Source of the DNA: Candidatus Nanopelagicales bacterium | Lineage (GTDB): Bacteria; Actinomycetota; Actinomycetes; S36-B12; CAIYMF01 | Direction of reading: 5' to 3' | NCBI GenBank assembly: GCA_025351185.1 | Contig: JANXWJ010000118.1 | Coordinates: forward strand, 1 to 64,000 | Length of the DNA: 64,000 nt | Shown here: positions 35,784 to 44,316 of the stretch, one piece after another | How the letters are laid out: each line of letters begins with the position of its first letter | How positions within the stretch are numbered: position 1 is the stretch's first letter | Notes under the pieces: generated by a model | Database searches by the model: none | What the model was told of the DNA's origin: nothing | The model's input: only the letters and a program-made list of their open reading frames with translations | Position numbers and translations under genes: made by a program

Positions 35784-37165
35784 TCTCTCGGGAGCAGCTC
35801 GCCGAGCTCGTGGCGGGATCGCCCGGCACGCTCGTGCTCCCGGGCGGCGACCGTCGCGCGCACGTCGAGGTTGCCGAACCGTTGGAGCTCGTCGACGCTG
35901 CCGACCTCGGCGACGGTCGCTGGGTCGCGGTGGTCCAGGACGCGGCCGGTGACCGCTGGACCGTTCCTCTGATCGGCGACGACGAAGCCTTGCGCCGAGC
36001 CCAACCGGGCGACGGCGTCGCCGAGTCGCTCGTCTCCGCGCTGGCCGACGTCGGACGCGCGCGAGCCGAGCGTCGTCGACCTGCCACGGGCGCGGGCCTC
36101 GCGGTCGAGGGCTCCGGTGCGTTCGTAGCCGACTCCTGGCACGTCGAGGACGTCAGCGGCGAGCGCGGCATCAGCGTCGACCAGACCAACGAGTCGATCG
36201 TGGTCGGCGAGCGGGTGGTCGTGAAGTGGTCAGTACGCCTGCCGCGACCCGGTATCCACGGATCGCAGCCAGCCGGAGACCGGCTCTCGGCTCTCGTGGC
36301 CGAGGGCTTCACAGGGACGCCTCGTCCGTGGGGGCTGCTTTGGCACGCGGCCGGCCCGATGCTGCTGGCGAGCCTGGCCGAGTATGTCGCGGACGCCCAG
36401 GACGGCTGGGACTGGGCGGTCGACGACGTTCGACGGCTCGCACGCCGGGAGATTGACCTCGACACGGCGCTCGAGCCCGCTCGGCGGCTCGGTGCGCTGA
36501 CCGGTGAGATGCACGTCGCGCTCGCGTCGACCGGAAGGTCCGTCGCCGACGATCGACTCGTGGCGCAGTGGCAGGGTCGCGCATACGACGACCTCGACGA
36601 AGCGGTGCGCCTCGTCGACGGCGACGAGGGCACGCGGTTGCGCGCGCGTGCCGGTCGCATCGCCACGACCTTCGGGGCGTTCTCCGACTGCGTCGGCACC
36701 CCTCTGATCGCGGTGCACGGTGACCTCCACGTGGGCCAGGTGCTCCGCCACTCCGAACCCGCCGAGTATGTCGTCACGGACTTCGACGGTAACCCGGTGC
36801 TGCCACCTCAGGAGCGCGGCGCGGCCCAGCCCGCAGCCCTCGACGTCGTCGGGATGCTGGCCTCCCTCGACCACGTGGGGCGCATCATCATCACGCGCAC
36901 CGAGGACGTCGACGAGTCCGTCGTCCGCGCGTGGATCGCCGCGTCACAGGAGGCCTTCCTCCACAGCTATCGCGAGGCGCTGTCGCGCAACGGGCTCGCG
37001 GACCTGCTCGACGACCGCCTCCTCACACCGCTGCGCATGCAGCAAGAGGTGCGAGAGTTTCTTTACGCCGTACGACATCTGCCGCTGTGGCGCTATGTGC
37101 CCGACGGCGCGCTAGCCGACCTGCTCCCCGACCTCGCCGCACCGGCCGCCGACGCCCAGGAGTGA
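35780..37165 (+). CDS. Maltokinase-fold sugar kinase, probably glucosamine kinase-like
   Basis: This 461-aa aminoglycoside-phosphotransferase-fold kinase has an N-terminal cap domain, then DQTNESIVVGERVVVKW (about 134-150, ATP/phosphate loop and Lys), AVHGDLHVGQVL with the catalytic loop at 313-317, and VVTDFDGNPVLPPQERG (metal Asp, 334 on). Maltokinases read DFEGEP at this place. DFDGNP and the adjoining SIS gene make me favour the actinobacterial glucosamine-kinase branch, but this is inference. There is no trehalose synthase or glgE beside it, unlike usual maltokinase loci. It is coupled at both ends by short overlaps. Confidence 0.72.
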   Translation: MISREQLAELVAGSPGTLVLPGGDRRAHVEVAEPLELVDAADLGDGRWVAVVQDAAGDRWTVPLIGDDEALRRAQPGDGVAESLVSALADVGRARAERRRPATGAGLAVEGSGAFVADSWHVEDVSGERGISVDQTNESIVVGERVVVKWSVRLPRPGIHGSQPAGDRLSALVAEGFTGTPRPWGLLWHAAGPMLLASLAEYVADAQDGWDWAVDDVRRLARREIDLDTALEPARRLGALTGEMHVALASTGRSVADDRLVAQWQGRAYDDLDEAVRLVDGDEGTRLRARAGRIATTFGAFSDCVGTPLIAVHGDLHVGQVLRHSEPAEYVVTDFDGNPVLPPQERGAAQPAALDVVGMLASLDHVGRIIITRTEDVDESVVRAWIAASQEAFLHSYREALSRNGLADLLDDRLLTPLRMQQEVREFLYAVRHLPLWRYVPDGALADLLPDLAAPAADAQE

Positions 37166-37167
37166 CT

Positions 37168-38124
37168 GTGGACCCCGCCCTCTTCCTCGCCGACCTCGAG
37201 GCCAAGCCGGATCGGCTCGCCGAGCTCGCCGGCACCCTCGACACGGTCGATCCGTGGGCCGAGCTGCCCCACGCAGAGCACCTCGTGCTCATCGGCATGG
37301 GCTCGTCGTACTTCGCGGCGTCGGTCGTCGCCGCCCGTCTGCGCGCCCGCGGGATGAACGCCGTAGCCGAGCTCGCCAGCAGCGACCTGCTGCCAGCCGT
37401 CGACGACGAGTCGGTGGTCATCGCGGTGTCCGCCGGGGGCGGGTCGCGCGAGACGGTGCACGCCGTCGAGACCTACCTCGACCGCTGTCCCGTCGTGCTG
37501 CTCACCAACAAGCCAAGTTCTGACCTTGCCGCACAGGCCGACCTCGTCGTCGACATGCAGGCGGGACCGGAGCTGGGCGGAGTCGCCTGCAGGTCCTACC
37601 AGCACACGCTGGCACTCCTGCTCGCGCTCGAGTCGCACCTGCTCGGCTACTCCCTCGACGTGTCGGCGCTCGTGCGCTCGGCAGCAGTCGCCACCGAGGA
37701 CCTCCTGGCGCGGCGAGCTTCATGGCTGCCCGACGTACGCCGCCTCCTCGTCGGGCCACAGGGCACACATGCCGTGGCACCCGCACGCCGCCTCGCGTCG
37801 GCGCAGCAGTCGGCGCTCATGCTGCGGGAGGGCCCGCGGTTGCAGGCGTACGCCTGCGAGACGGGCGACTGGAGCCACATCGACGTCTATCTCACGAAGA
37901 CCACCGACTACCGGATGCTGCTGCTGGCCGGGTCGCGCTGGGAGGACGAGCTGCTGCGCTGGGTCGCCGAGCGAGGATCGACCGTGGTGGCAGTCGGCGC
38001 CGACGTGCCGGGAGCCGGGCTCTCGCTGCGCTACGCCGGAGACGAGGACGACGACGTCCGCCTGCTCTCCGAGACCCTCGTCGCTGAACTTCTGACAGCC
38101 GACCTCTGGCTGTCGGGCCGCTGA
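37168..38124 (+). CDS. SIS-domain sugar isomerase/deaminase (GlmS-isomerase-like)
   Basis: This 318-aa protein has two SIS subdomains. The first has LVLIGMGSSYFAASVVAARLRARG and VIAVSAGGGSRETV, a variant of the SxSGxSxET phosphosugar loop. The second is centred on LLVGPQGTHAVAPARRLASAQQSALMLREGPRLQAYACETGDWSH. It lacks the N-terminal glutaminase of GlmS, so it may deaminate or isomerise an amino-sugar phosphate. AGGAG lies 5 nt before GTG 37168; GTG 37162 would overlap the kinase stop by 4 bp. It follows a kinase that could supply the phosphorylated substrate. Confidence 0.82.
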   Translation: MDPALFLADLEAKPDRLAELAGTLDTVDPWAELPHAEHLVLIGMGSSYFAASVVAARLRARGMNAVAELASSDLLPAVDDESVVIAVSAGGGSRETVHAVETYLDRCPVVLLTNKPSSDLAAQADLVVDMQAGPELGGVACRSYQHTLALLLALESHLLGYSLDVSALVRSAAVATEDLLARRASWLPDVRRLLVGPQGTHAVAPARRLASAQQSALMLREGPRLQAYACETGDWSHIDVYLTKTTDYRMLLLAGSRWEDELLRWVAERGSTVVAVGADVPGAGLSLRYAGDEDDDVRLLSETLVAELLTADLWLSGR

Positions 38125-38220
38125 GTCGTTCAGGCCAACGCGCGCGTTCTGCGAGCGGAACGGGCGTACGTGCCTCACACTTCCGGACAGGTCACTGATG
38201 CCCTAGCCCTGGAGTCCTCG

Positions 38221-39765
38221 ATGGTGTTCGCGAGCCCGCTGCCCGATGTCGAGATCCCCGACATCTCCCTCACCGACTATGTCCTGGCGCGCGCCGAGGA
38301 GCTCGGCGACAAGCCCGCACTGATCGACGGCGCCAGCGGCCGCACCTTGACCTACTCAGGGCTGCTCGCCGCGGTGCGATCACTTGCCGGCGGCCTCGCG
38401 GCCCAGGGCTTCGGCAAGGGCAGCACCCTGGCCCTGATGTCGCCGAACATCCCGGAGTACGCCGTGATCTTCCACGGTGTCGCCACCGCAGGGGGCACCA
38501 TCACCACGATCAACCCGACCTACACCGAGGCCGAGGTGCACAAGCAGCTCCTCGATTCCCACGCGACGATCCTCGTCACGATCCCGATGTTCCTGGAGGT
38601 GGCGACGACGGCCGCAGAAGGCACCGAGGTCACCGGCATCTACGTGCTCGGCGAGGCTGAAGGAGCCACGCCGGTCACCGCCCTGTTCGGCGTACCCATC
38701 TCGGGCCAGGTGCCCGTGTCTCCCGACGACGTCGTCTGCCTGCCCTACTCCAGCGGCACCACGGGGATCAGCAAGGGTGTGATGCTCACCCACAAGAACC
38801 TCGTGGCCAATGTCGCGCAGGTGCTGGCTGCCGCCGACATCTCCGAAGATGAGAAGTTCATCGCGGTGCTGCCGTTCTTCCACATCTACGGCATGCAGGT
38901 GCTCATGAACACCGGCCTCCGCGCCGGCACGACGATCATCACGATGCCGAGGTTCGACCTCGAGGAGTTCCTGCGATTCCATCAGGACTACGGCATCACC
39001 CGGTCCTTCGTCGCCCCGCCCATCGTGGTGGCGCTGGCCAAGCACCCGATGGTCGACAACTACGACCTGTCCGCCCTGCGGCAGGTGTTCTCCGGCGCCG
39101 CCCCGCTCTCGGCCGAGCTCTCGATCGAGTGCGGCGCACGCATCGGGTGCGACGTCGTGCAGGGCTACGGCATGACGGAGCTGTCACCCGTCTCGCACCT
39201 CACTCCTCCCGGCATGTTCAAGCCGGGGTCGTGCGGCGTCACCGCACCCAACACGTTGACCCGCATCGTCGACCCGATCACCCAGAAGGACCTCGGCGTC
39301 GACGAGGACGGCGAGGTCTGCATCAAGGGGCCGCAGGTGATGCCCGGCTATCTCGGCAACAAGGCAGCCACCGACGCTATCTTCGACCAGGACGGGTGGC
39401 TGCACACCGGCGACATCGGGCACATCGACGCCGACGGTCACCTGTTCATCGTCGACCGCCTCAAGGAGCTCATCAAGTACAACGGATTCCAGGTGCCGCC
39501 GGCCGAGCTCGAGGCACTGCTCCTGACCCATCCGGCGATCGCCGACGCCGCTGTGGTCGGGCTGCCGGACGAGTCGGCCGGAGAGATCCCGGTGGCCCAC
39601 GTCGTGCTCCGCCCGGGTGTCGAGGTGACGGCCGAGGAGATCCAGGAGTTCGTCGCCGGCCAGGTCGCGCACTACAAGCAGATCCGCCGGGTCGTCATCA
39701 CCGACGTGATCCCGAAGTCTGCGTCCGGCAAGATCCTGCGACGAATCCTGCGCGACCAAGGCTGA
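38221..39765 (+). CDS. 4-coumarate/fatty acid-CoA ligase-like AMP-binding enzyme
   Basis: This adenylate-forming enzyme activates a carboxylic acid to acyl-AMP and then acyl-CoA. Its 514 residues include the P-loop YSSGTTGISKGVMLTH, PFFHIYGMQVLMN, GYGMTELSPVSHL, GWLHTGDIGHIDADGHLFIVDRLKELIKYNGFQVPPAELE and the final PKSASGKILRR with the catalytic Lys. The wording is close to plant-type 4CL and actinobacterial 4CL-like ligases; the natural acid is unknown. ATG 38221 has GGAG 6 nt upstream and begins near the family's usual start. GTG 38170 is an alternative. Confidence 0.88.
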   Translation: MVFASPLPDVEIPDISLTDYVLARAEELGDKPALIDGASGRTLTYSGLLAAVRSLAGGLAAQGFGKGSTLALMSPNIPEYAVIFHGVATAGGTITTINPTYTEAEVHKQLLDSHATILVTIPMFLEVATTAAEGTEVTGIYVLGEAEGATPVTALFGVPISGQVPVSPDDVVCLPYSSGTTGISKGVMLTHKNLVANVAQVLAAADISEDEKFIAVLPFFHIYGMQVLMNTGLRAGTTIITMPRFDLEEFLRFHQDYGITRSFVAPPIVVALAKHPMVDNYDLSALRQVFSGAAPLSAELSIECGARIGCDVVQGYGMTELSPVSHLTPPGMFKPGSCGVTAPNTLTRIVDPITQKDLGVDEDGEVCIKGPQVMPGYLGNKAATDAIFDQDGWLHTGDIGHIDADGHLFIVDRLKELIKYNGFQVPPAELEALLLTHPAIADAAVVGLPDESAGEIPVAHVVLRPGVEVTAEEIQEFVAGQVAHYKQIRRVVITDVIPKSASGKILRRILRDQG

Positions 39766-39792
39766 CCCGCACCGCCCGACCGTTCCCCGTGG

Positions 39793-41883
39793 TCAGAGGA
39801 TGATCTGGGCTCGGTCGGTGCGGGGATCGGCTGCGACATCGAGCTCTCGACCGTCGACCTTCGAGGGCCACCAGAAGCGCTCGCCGAGAATGAACACCAG
39901 CGCCGGCACGAGCACCGTACGTACGAGCAGGGTGTCGAGCAGCACGCCGACGCACACGATGAGGCCGATCTGCGCGAGCGCGATCAGCGGCAGCACCCCG
40001 AGGACGGCGAAGACTGCGGCGAGCAGGATCCCGGCGCTCGTGATCACGCCTCCGGTCGCGCGGAGTGCCGTGAGCATGCCGTCGCGCGTGGTACTCGTCA
40101 TCGCCTCTTCACGCGCTCGGGTCGCGAGGAAGATGTTGTAGTCGACCCCGAGCGCGACGAGGAACAGGAATGACAGCAGCAGCACCCCGGTGTCGAGCGC
40201 CGGATAACCGAGCACGTGCTGGAACACGAACCACGACGCACCCATCGCCGCGAAGAACGTCCCGAGCACGGTCGCCACGAGCAGCAGGGGCGCGAGCAGC
40301 GAGCGCAGCAGCGCGATGAGCACGCTGGCCACGATGAGGAGCACCAGCGGGATCACGATCGTGGCGTCGCGCACTGCCGCGTCCTTCTGGTCGAGCCGCT
40401 GAGCCACCTCGCCGCCCACCACCGCGTCGGAACCCGGCACCGCACCGACCGCGGCACGCAGCGCGCGCACCTGGTCGAACGACTCCTCGCTGCCGGGTGA
40501 GGCACTAAGGACGACATCGACCTGCGCCACCGCTGACGACGCCGAGCCAGGCACAGCCGTGACGACGCCGGGCACCGTCTTCGTCGCAGCGACCACCGCG
40601 TTCACCGTTGTCGGTGACGTGAGCACCGCCGCGGGTGCGCTCCGACCCGCGGGGAACGCGCTCGCCAGCGTCTCCTGCCCGAGCACCGCCTCCGGCTTCA
40701 CGCGGAACTGCTCGGTCTGGCTGAGGCCGATTGAGAGACCGATCCCACCGAGCGACATCACGAGGAGCACGACGGTCGCGCCCAGTCCCACGAGCCGCGG
40801 GCGGCGTTGCACGGACTCTCCGACCCGGCCCCAGAACTTGCCCTCCCGCGCGACGTCTCCGACGTGCGGGACGAAAGGCCAGAACAGGCCACGGCCGAAC
40901 ATCACCATGGCGGCAGGGAGCACGAACAGTCCCGCCAGCATCGCGACGAAGACACCGATCGCTGCGGAGAAGCCAAGTCCGCGAAGGCTTTCCTCATGCG
41001 CGAACAGCAGGGTGAGCAGCGACAGGATCACCGTGCCGGCGGAGGCGAGGATCGGCTCGGACGTACGGTGCAGTGCGACCTGCATCGCGTGGAACCGGCT
41101 TTCTTCCTGGCGCAGCCGGTCGCGGTAGCGGGCGATGAGCAGCAAGGCATAGTCCGTCGCGGCACCGAAGACGAGCACGCTGGTGATCCCAGCGGATGAC
41201 GGATCGACCACGATGCCGAGGTGCGGCGCGACGAGCTCCACGAGCTTGGTGGTCACCTGCTCCGCGATGCCGACCACGAAGAGCGGCACGAGCCACAGCC
41301 AGGGGCTTCGATACGTGATGAGCAGCAGCAGCGCGACGACGGATGCGGTGGCGATGAGAAGCGTGGAGTCGGCGCCCTCAAAGACCTTGGTGAGGTCGGT
41401 GATGAACGCCGGCCCGCCGGTGACCTGGGCCTGCAGACCGTCGGGCAGATCAGCAGCTGCGGTCGTGCGGATCTCACCGACCTTGGGAGCGACGGTCTCA
41501 TCGACCGTGGTGTCGACGGGGACGGAGATCACGGCCACCGTCTTGTCCGGGGAGTACGCCGGAGGCGAGGCCTGGCCGCCGACGCCGAGCGGCGCGAGAG
41601 CCGCAGCGCGCGCGGTGACTGCGCTCGAGTCGGCGGCCGTGAGTGGCGCACCGTCGGTGCGGCTGTAGACGACGATCGCCGGGGCCACTCCGTCGTCGGG
41701 CAACGATGCCTGCCGCAGCTCGGCCTCCGCCGACTGATAGCTCGCGGGGAGCCCCGAGCTCACCAGCGGCGCGGCCGGCGTGGGCGGAGCGATCGCGAAC
41801 ACGGCGCCGACCAGCAGCACGACCAGGCCGAGCAGGGCGAGCGCGGTGCGGCGGCTGGCAACGTGGCGCGTGGGCATCTTCAC
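39793..41883 (-). CDS. MMPL-family (RND-type) transporter
   Basis: This 696-aa exporter has 11-12 helices and two extracytoplasmic loops. Each half carries an MMPL core. In the first, VDPSSAGITSVLVFGAATDYALLLIARYRDRLRQEE is the hallmark with D and Y residues of the proton relay. In the second, FLFLVALGVDYNIFLATRAREEA is the counterpart. The family moves lipids or hydrophobic drugs, powered by protons. GTG 41883 has AGGAG 5 nt upstream. It is divergent from marR, with large paired operators between, so it is probably the regulated efflux pump. Confidence 0.92.
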   Translation of the reverse strand: MKMPTRHVASRRTALALLGLVVLLVGAVFAIAPPTPAAPLVSSGLPASYQSAEAELRQASLPDDGVAPAIVVYSRTDGAPLTAADSSAVTARAAALAPLGVGGQASPPAYSPDKTVAVISVPVDTTVDETVAPKVGEIRTTAAADLPDGLQAQVTGGPAFITDLTKVFEGADSTLLIATASVVALLLLITYRSPWLWLVPLFVVGIAEQVTTKLVELVAPHLGIVVDPSSAGITSVLVFGAATDYALLLIARYRDRLRQEESRFHAMQVALHRTSEPILASAGTVILSLLTLLFAHEESLRGLGFSAAIGVFVAMLAGLFVLPAAMVMFGRGLFWPFVPHVGDVAREGKFWGRVGESVQRRPRLVGLGATVVLLVMSLGGIGLSIGLSQTEQFRVKPEAVLGQETLASAFPAGRSAPAAVLTSPTTVNAVVAATKTVPGVVTAVPGSASSAVAQVDVVLSASPGSEESFDQVRALRAAVGAVPGSDAVVGGEVAQRLDQKDAAVRDATIVIPLVLLIVASVLIALLRSLLAPLLLVATVLGTFFAAMGASWFVFQHVLGYPALDTGVLLLSFLFLVALGVDYNIFLATRAREEAMTSTTRDGMLTALRATGGVITSAGILLAAVFAVLGVLPLIALAQIGLIVCVGVLLDTLLVRTVLVPALVFILGERFWWPSKVDGRELDVAADPRTDRAQIIL

Positions 41884-41926
41884 GGGTGCTCCTGTGTCGG
41901 ACGGACGAGCGCGACCCCGGGGACGA

Positions 41927-41986
41927 GTCGCTAGTTTGTCTAGTGATCTGGACACTATCCCGAATATCACTAGACTGTCTAGCGAC
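41927..41986. promoter_or_regulatory. Paired MarR operators in the MMPL-marR divergent promoter
   Basis: Two 21-bp arms, 41927-41947 and 41966-41986, are inverted copies with 18 of 21 matches, separated by 18 bp. Each contains a CTAG-N5-CTAG site: CTAGTTTGTCTAG at 41931-41943 and the perfect palindrome CTAGACTGTCTAG at 41970-41982. The second arm ends at the base before the marR ATG, so a bound protein would block its transcription. The spacer includes CACTAT, a possible -10. Confidence 0.85.
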
Positions 41987-42511
41987 ATGGACGCTACCGC
42001 CGACTCCGCCACCCCGCCACAGCGCGGCGCGTCCGGCGGCGAACCGCACCCGCGACCGAGCAGCTGGGCCGAATCGACCCTCAGCGAGGCGTTCTACGCA
42101 GTCCTCACCGCGATCCCCGGGCTGCGCCACGCGATCGCCCGGCGCATGGGCCTCAGCCCCAGCGAGGTCGACGCGATGGAGCACCTCATGGGAGCGGCCA
42201 TGGGACCCGTCGAGCTCTCGCGACGGCTGCACATGACCTCGGCATCGGCGACGGTCCTCGTCGACCGGCTGGCGGAGGCTGGCCACGTCGAGCGCGAGCC
42301 GGACCCGAGTGACGGCCGCCGCCGCGTCGTACGTCCCACCGCCCAGGGGGCGTCAGCGGTGTTCGAGCAGATCGGCCCGCTCGTCAACGACCTCGTCGCT
42401 GCCGAGGACGTCCTGGCACCCGACGAGCGCGAGGTCGTCATGCGCTATCTCCGCCGCGTCCTCGAGGTCCTCGAATCGCACGCAGACTCACCAGCCGACG
42501 AGCCCGCATGA
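41987..42511 (+). CDS. MarR-family transcriptional regulator
   Basis: This 174-aa winged-helix regulator has a Pro/Ser-rich N-terminus of about 25 residues, a dimerisation helix (GLRHAIARRMGLSPSEVDAMEHLM), a recognition helix (MTSASATVLVDRLAEAGHVERE) and the wing DPSDGRRRVVRPT. It lies directly against an operator arm, so autoregulation and control of the divergent MMPL exporter are likely. The stop overlaps the GNAT gene by 4 bp. The inducing ligand is unknown. Confidence 0.9.
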   Translation: MDATADSATPPQRGASGGEPHPRPSSWAESTLSEAFYAVLTAIPGLRHAIARRMGLSPSEVDAMEHLMGAAMGPVELSRRLHMTSASATVLVDRLAEAGHVEREPDPSDGRRRVVRPTAQGASAVFEQIGPLVNDLVAAEDVLAPDEREVVMRYLRRVLEVLESHADSPADEPA

Positions 42512-43113
42512 CGACTCGCCCCGCGGTGCGCGAGCTCGCGCAGGACGAATGGTCGATGGCGGCAGGCGTTGCCGCCCGGGCGTTCTTCGACGAAGAGTTC
42601 ATCATCGGGATGCTCGGCGCCGACCCCTTCGAGCGCTTCGCCGGAGTGCAGCACTTCTACGCCGTCGAGCCGTGGGACGACGACGCGGTGCACCTCGGCG
42701 CGTTCCTCGGCACCACGATGGTCGGACTCATCAGGGCGTCGCCGTACGGCCGGTGCTTCGTGTGCCGTCACGTGTCCGCAGACGCACCTCCCGACGACCC
42801 GCTCAGGGCGAAGGACTGGGTGTTCGAGGTAGAGGTGCTGAAGGCCCATCAACCCTACGTCGATCACGCGTGGATCAGCCGGGTCGCGGTGGAGCCGGCT
42901 CTCCACGGCACCGGGATCGGGAAGCTGCTGATCGACGCGGCCCTCGAGCACCTCGCTCGGCACGGAGCGGGGGCGGTCCTGCTCGAGTGTCTCGCGAGCC
43001 GCGAAGGCTTCTACTCCAGCCGCGGGTTCCGCCGGGTCGGCGAGGTCGTCGACCCGCACGCGGAGATGTCCTACCTCATGCGCGCCGATCTGGAGAAAGC
43101 CGAGTTGGGCTGA
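42508..43113 (+). CDS. GNAT-family N-acetyltransferase
   Basis: This 201-aa protein has the acetyl-CoA motif A in HAWISRVAVEPALHGTGIGKLLIDAALEHLARHG (the VxPxxxGxGxGxxL pattern) and then EGFYSSRGFRRVGEV. It is coupled to marR by a 4-bp overlap and so may be co-regulated with the MMPL pump, perhaps acetylating a compound that the pump exports. The substrate is unknown. A perfect hairpin terminator follows 66 bp downstream. Confidence 0.88.
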   Translation: MTTRPAVRELAQDEWSMAAGVAARAFFDEEFIIGMLGADPFERFAGVQHFYAVEPWDDDAVHLGAFLGTTMVGLIRASPYGRCFVCRHVSADAPPDDPLRAKDWVFEVEVLKAHQPYVDHAWISRVAVEPALHGTGIGKLLIDAALEHLARHGAGAVLLECLASREGFYSSRGFRRVGEVVDPHAEMSYLMRADLEKAELG

Positions 43114-43178
43114 GGAGCACGACGAATCGGCCACGACAGCACGCTGCCGAGCTCGGTGCGACGACCCGGCTGTGCCGG

Positions 43179-43208
43179 CGCCGCATCCCCCGTCTCAGGG
43201 ATGCGGCG
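43179..43208. terminator. Hairpin terminator after the GNAT gene
   Basis: CGCCGCATCCC pairs perfectly with GGGATGCGGCG around an 8-nt loop. There is no T-run. It probably ends the marR-GNAT transcript. Confidence 0.7.
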
Positions 43209-43311
43209 GCGTCCCTTGAGGTGGCACGCTCATCTTCGACACGGGGAGGCGGTGAGCTGTATCTCCCGTGACCCCATCCGCGCTGCTGTCGACATCGATG
43301 ACGAGTCGTAG

Positions 43312-44246
43312 GAACGCTTCCGGCTGATCGCCGACAGCAGCTCCGGGTCGTCCACCAGATGACCCCGGACGGCAAGATCCAGTGGGTGTCGGACAACGTC
43401 ACCGGGCTCCTCGGCTATGACCCGGCGGACCTGCAGGGTGTCGTCGCTCCGAGCCTGGTGCACCCCGACGATGGCGTCGAGGTCCACCGCCTGCGAGTCG
43501 AGGTCTATGAGGGTGCCACCCACGACGACATCCCGTGCCGGTTCAGGACTTCGACAGGCGCCTATCGCGAATGCCTCGTGCGCGCCCGTCCGCTGCTCGA
43601 TCTCGGTTACGGCCTGGCCCGCCTTCGAGACTCCGTGCGACTGGCGGAGGCGCTGAGCTCGAGCGTCTATGTCCCTGCGGCAGCGGTCGAGTCACGACCC
43701 GTGGCCAGCAGGACACCAGTCGCAAGTCAGCCAGCTCTGCGCGGCGATCGACCGTCACCTCGGTCTCGACGACGACCGGCTGCGCGGTCTCGTCCTCGGC
43801 GCCTCGATCCACGACCTCGGCAAGATCGCGATCTCGCACGAGACGCTGACGACACCGGGGCGGCTCTCGCCGGAGCAGTGCGACACGCTGCGCCAGCACC
43901 CGGGCACAGGTCACCAGATAGCCGGGCGCTTCCCCTGGCCGTGGCCGATCGCGGAGATGATCCTGCAGCACCACGAGCGACTCGACGGCTCGGGCTACCC
44001 GCGTGGTCCGCGCGGTGACGACGTGATCTGGAGGCGCGGATCATCGCCGTCGCCGACACGTTCGGGGCCATGGCTCACGACCGTCCCGATCGCAGTGCAC
44101 CCGGTATCGACAAGGCGCTCGAGGTCCTGACCGAAGGACGCAGTGTGCAGTACGACGTCGACGTGGTCGACGCGCTGCTGCACGTCATCCGTACCGGATT
44201 CTCCTTCGCCGACCCCACCATCCTCGAGGCCCCACCCCACCGCTGA
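43312..44246 (+). pseudogene. PAS-HD-GYP cyclic-di-GMP phosphodiesterase, multiply frameshifted
   Basis: Fragments in alternating frames reconstruct one gene. RFRLIADSSS (43315 on) runs into a stop. A second frame has a PAS domain, TPDGKIQWVSDNVTGLLGYDPADLQG. After a shift near 43660 the HD-GYP part appears: SQVSQLCAAIDRHLG, ASIHDLGKIAI (HD) and MILQHHERLDGSGYPRGPRGDDV (GYP). After another shift near 44030 it ends ARIIAVADTFGAMAHDRP...ALLHVIRTG. At least three frameshifts are needed, so it is not functional as written. The catalytic HD and GYP residues survive, suggesting recent decay or sequencing faults. Confidence 0.85.
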
Positions 44247-44316
44247 CCTCGGTGTTGTGGGTGCCTCACGGTGGCTATGACCCCCCGAGCACCCAGGCCG
44301 ACGGTGGGGTACGGGC

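Noticed and set aside
35780-37165. Plain maltokinase (pep2/mak) of the GlgE pathway
   Set aside because: The glgC/glgM pair is over 30 kb away, no treS or glgE adjoins, the catalytic block reads DFDGNP, and the partner is an SIS isomerase.
44258-44295. TGGGTGC/GCACCCA stem as a terminator
   Set aside because: Only 7 bp with a long loop; too weak to list as a feature.
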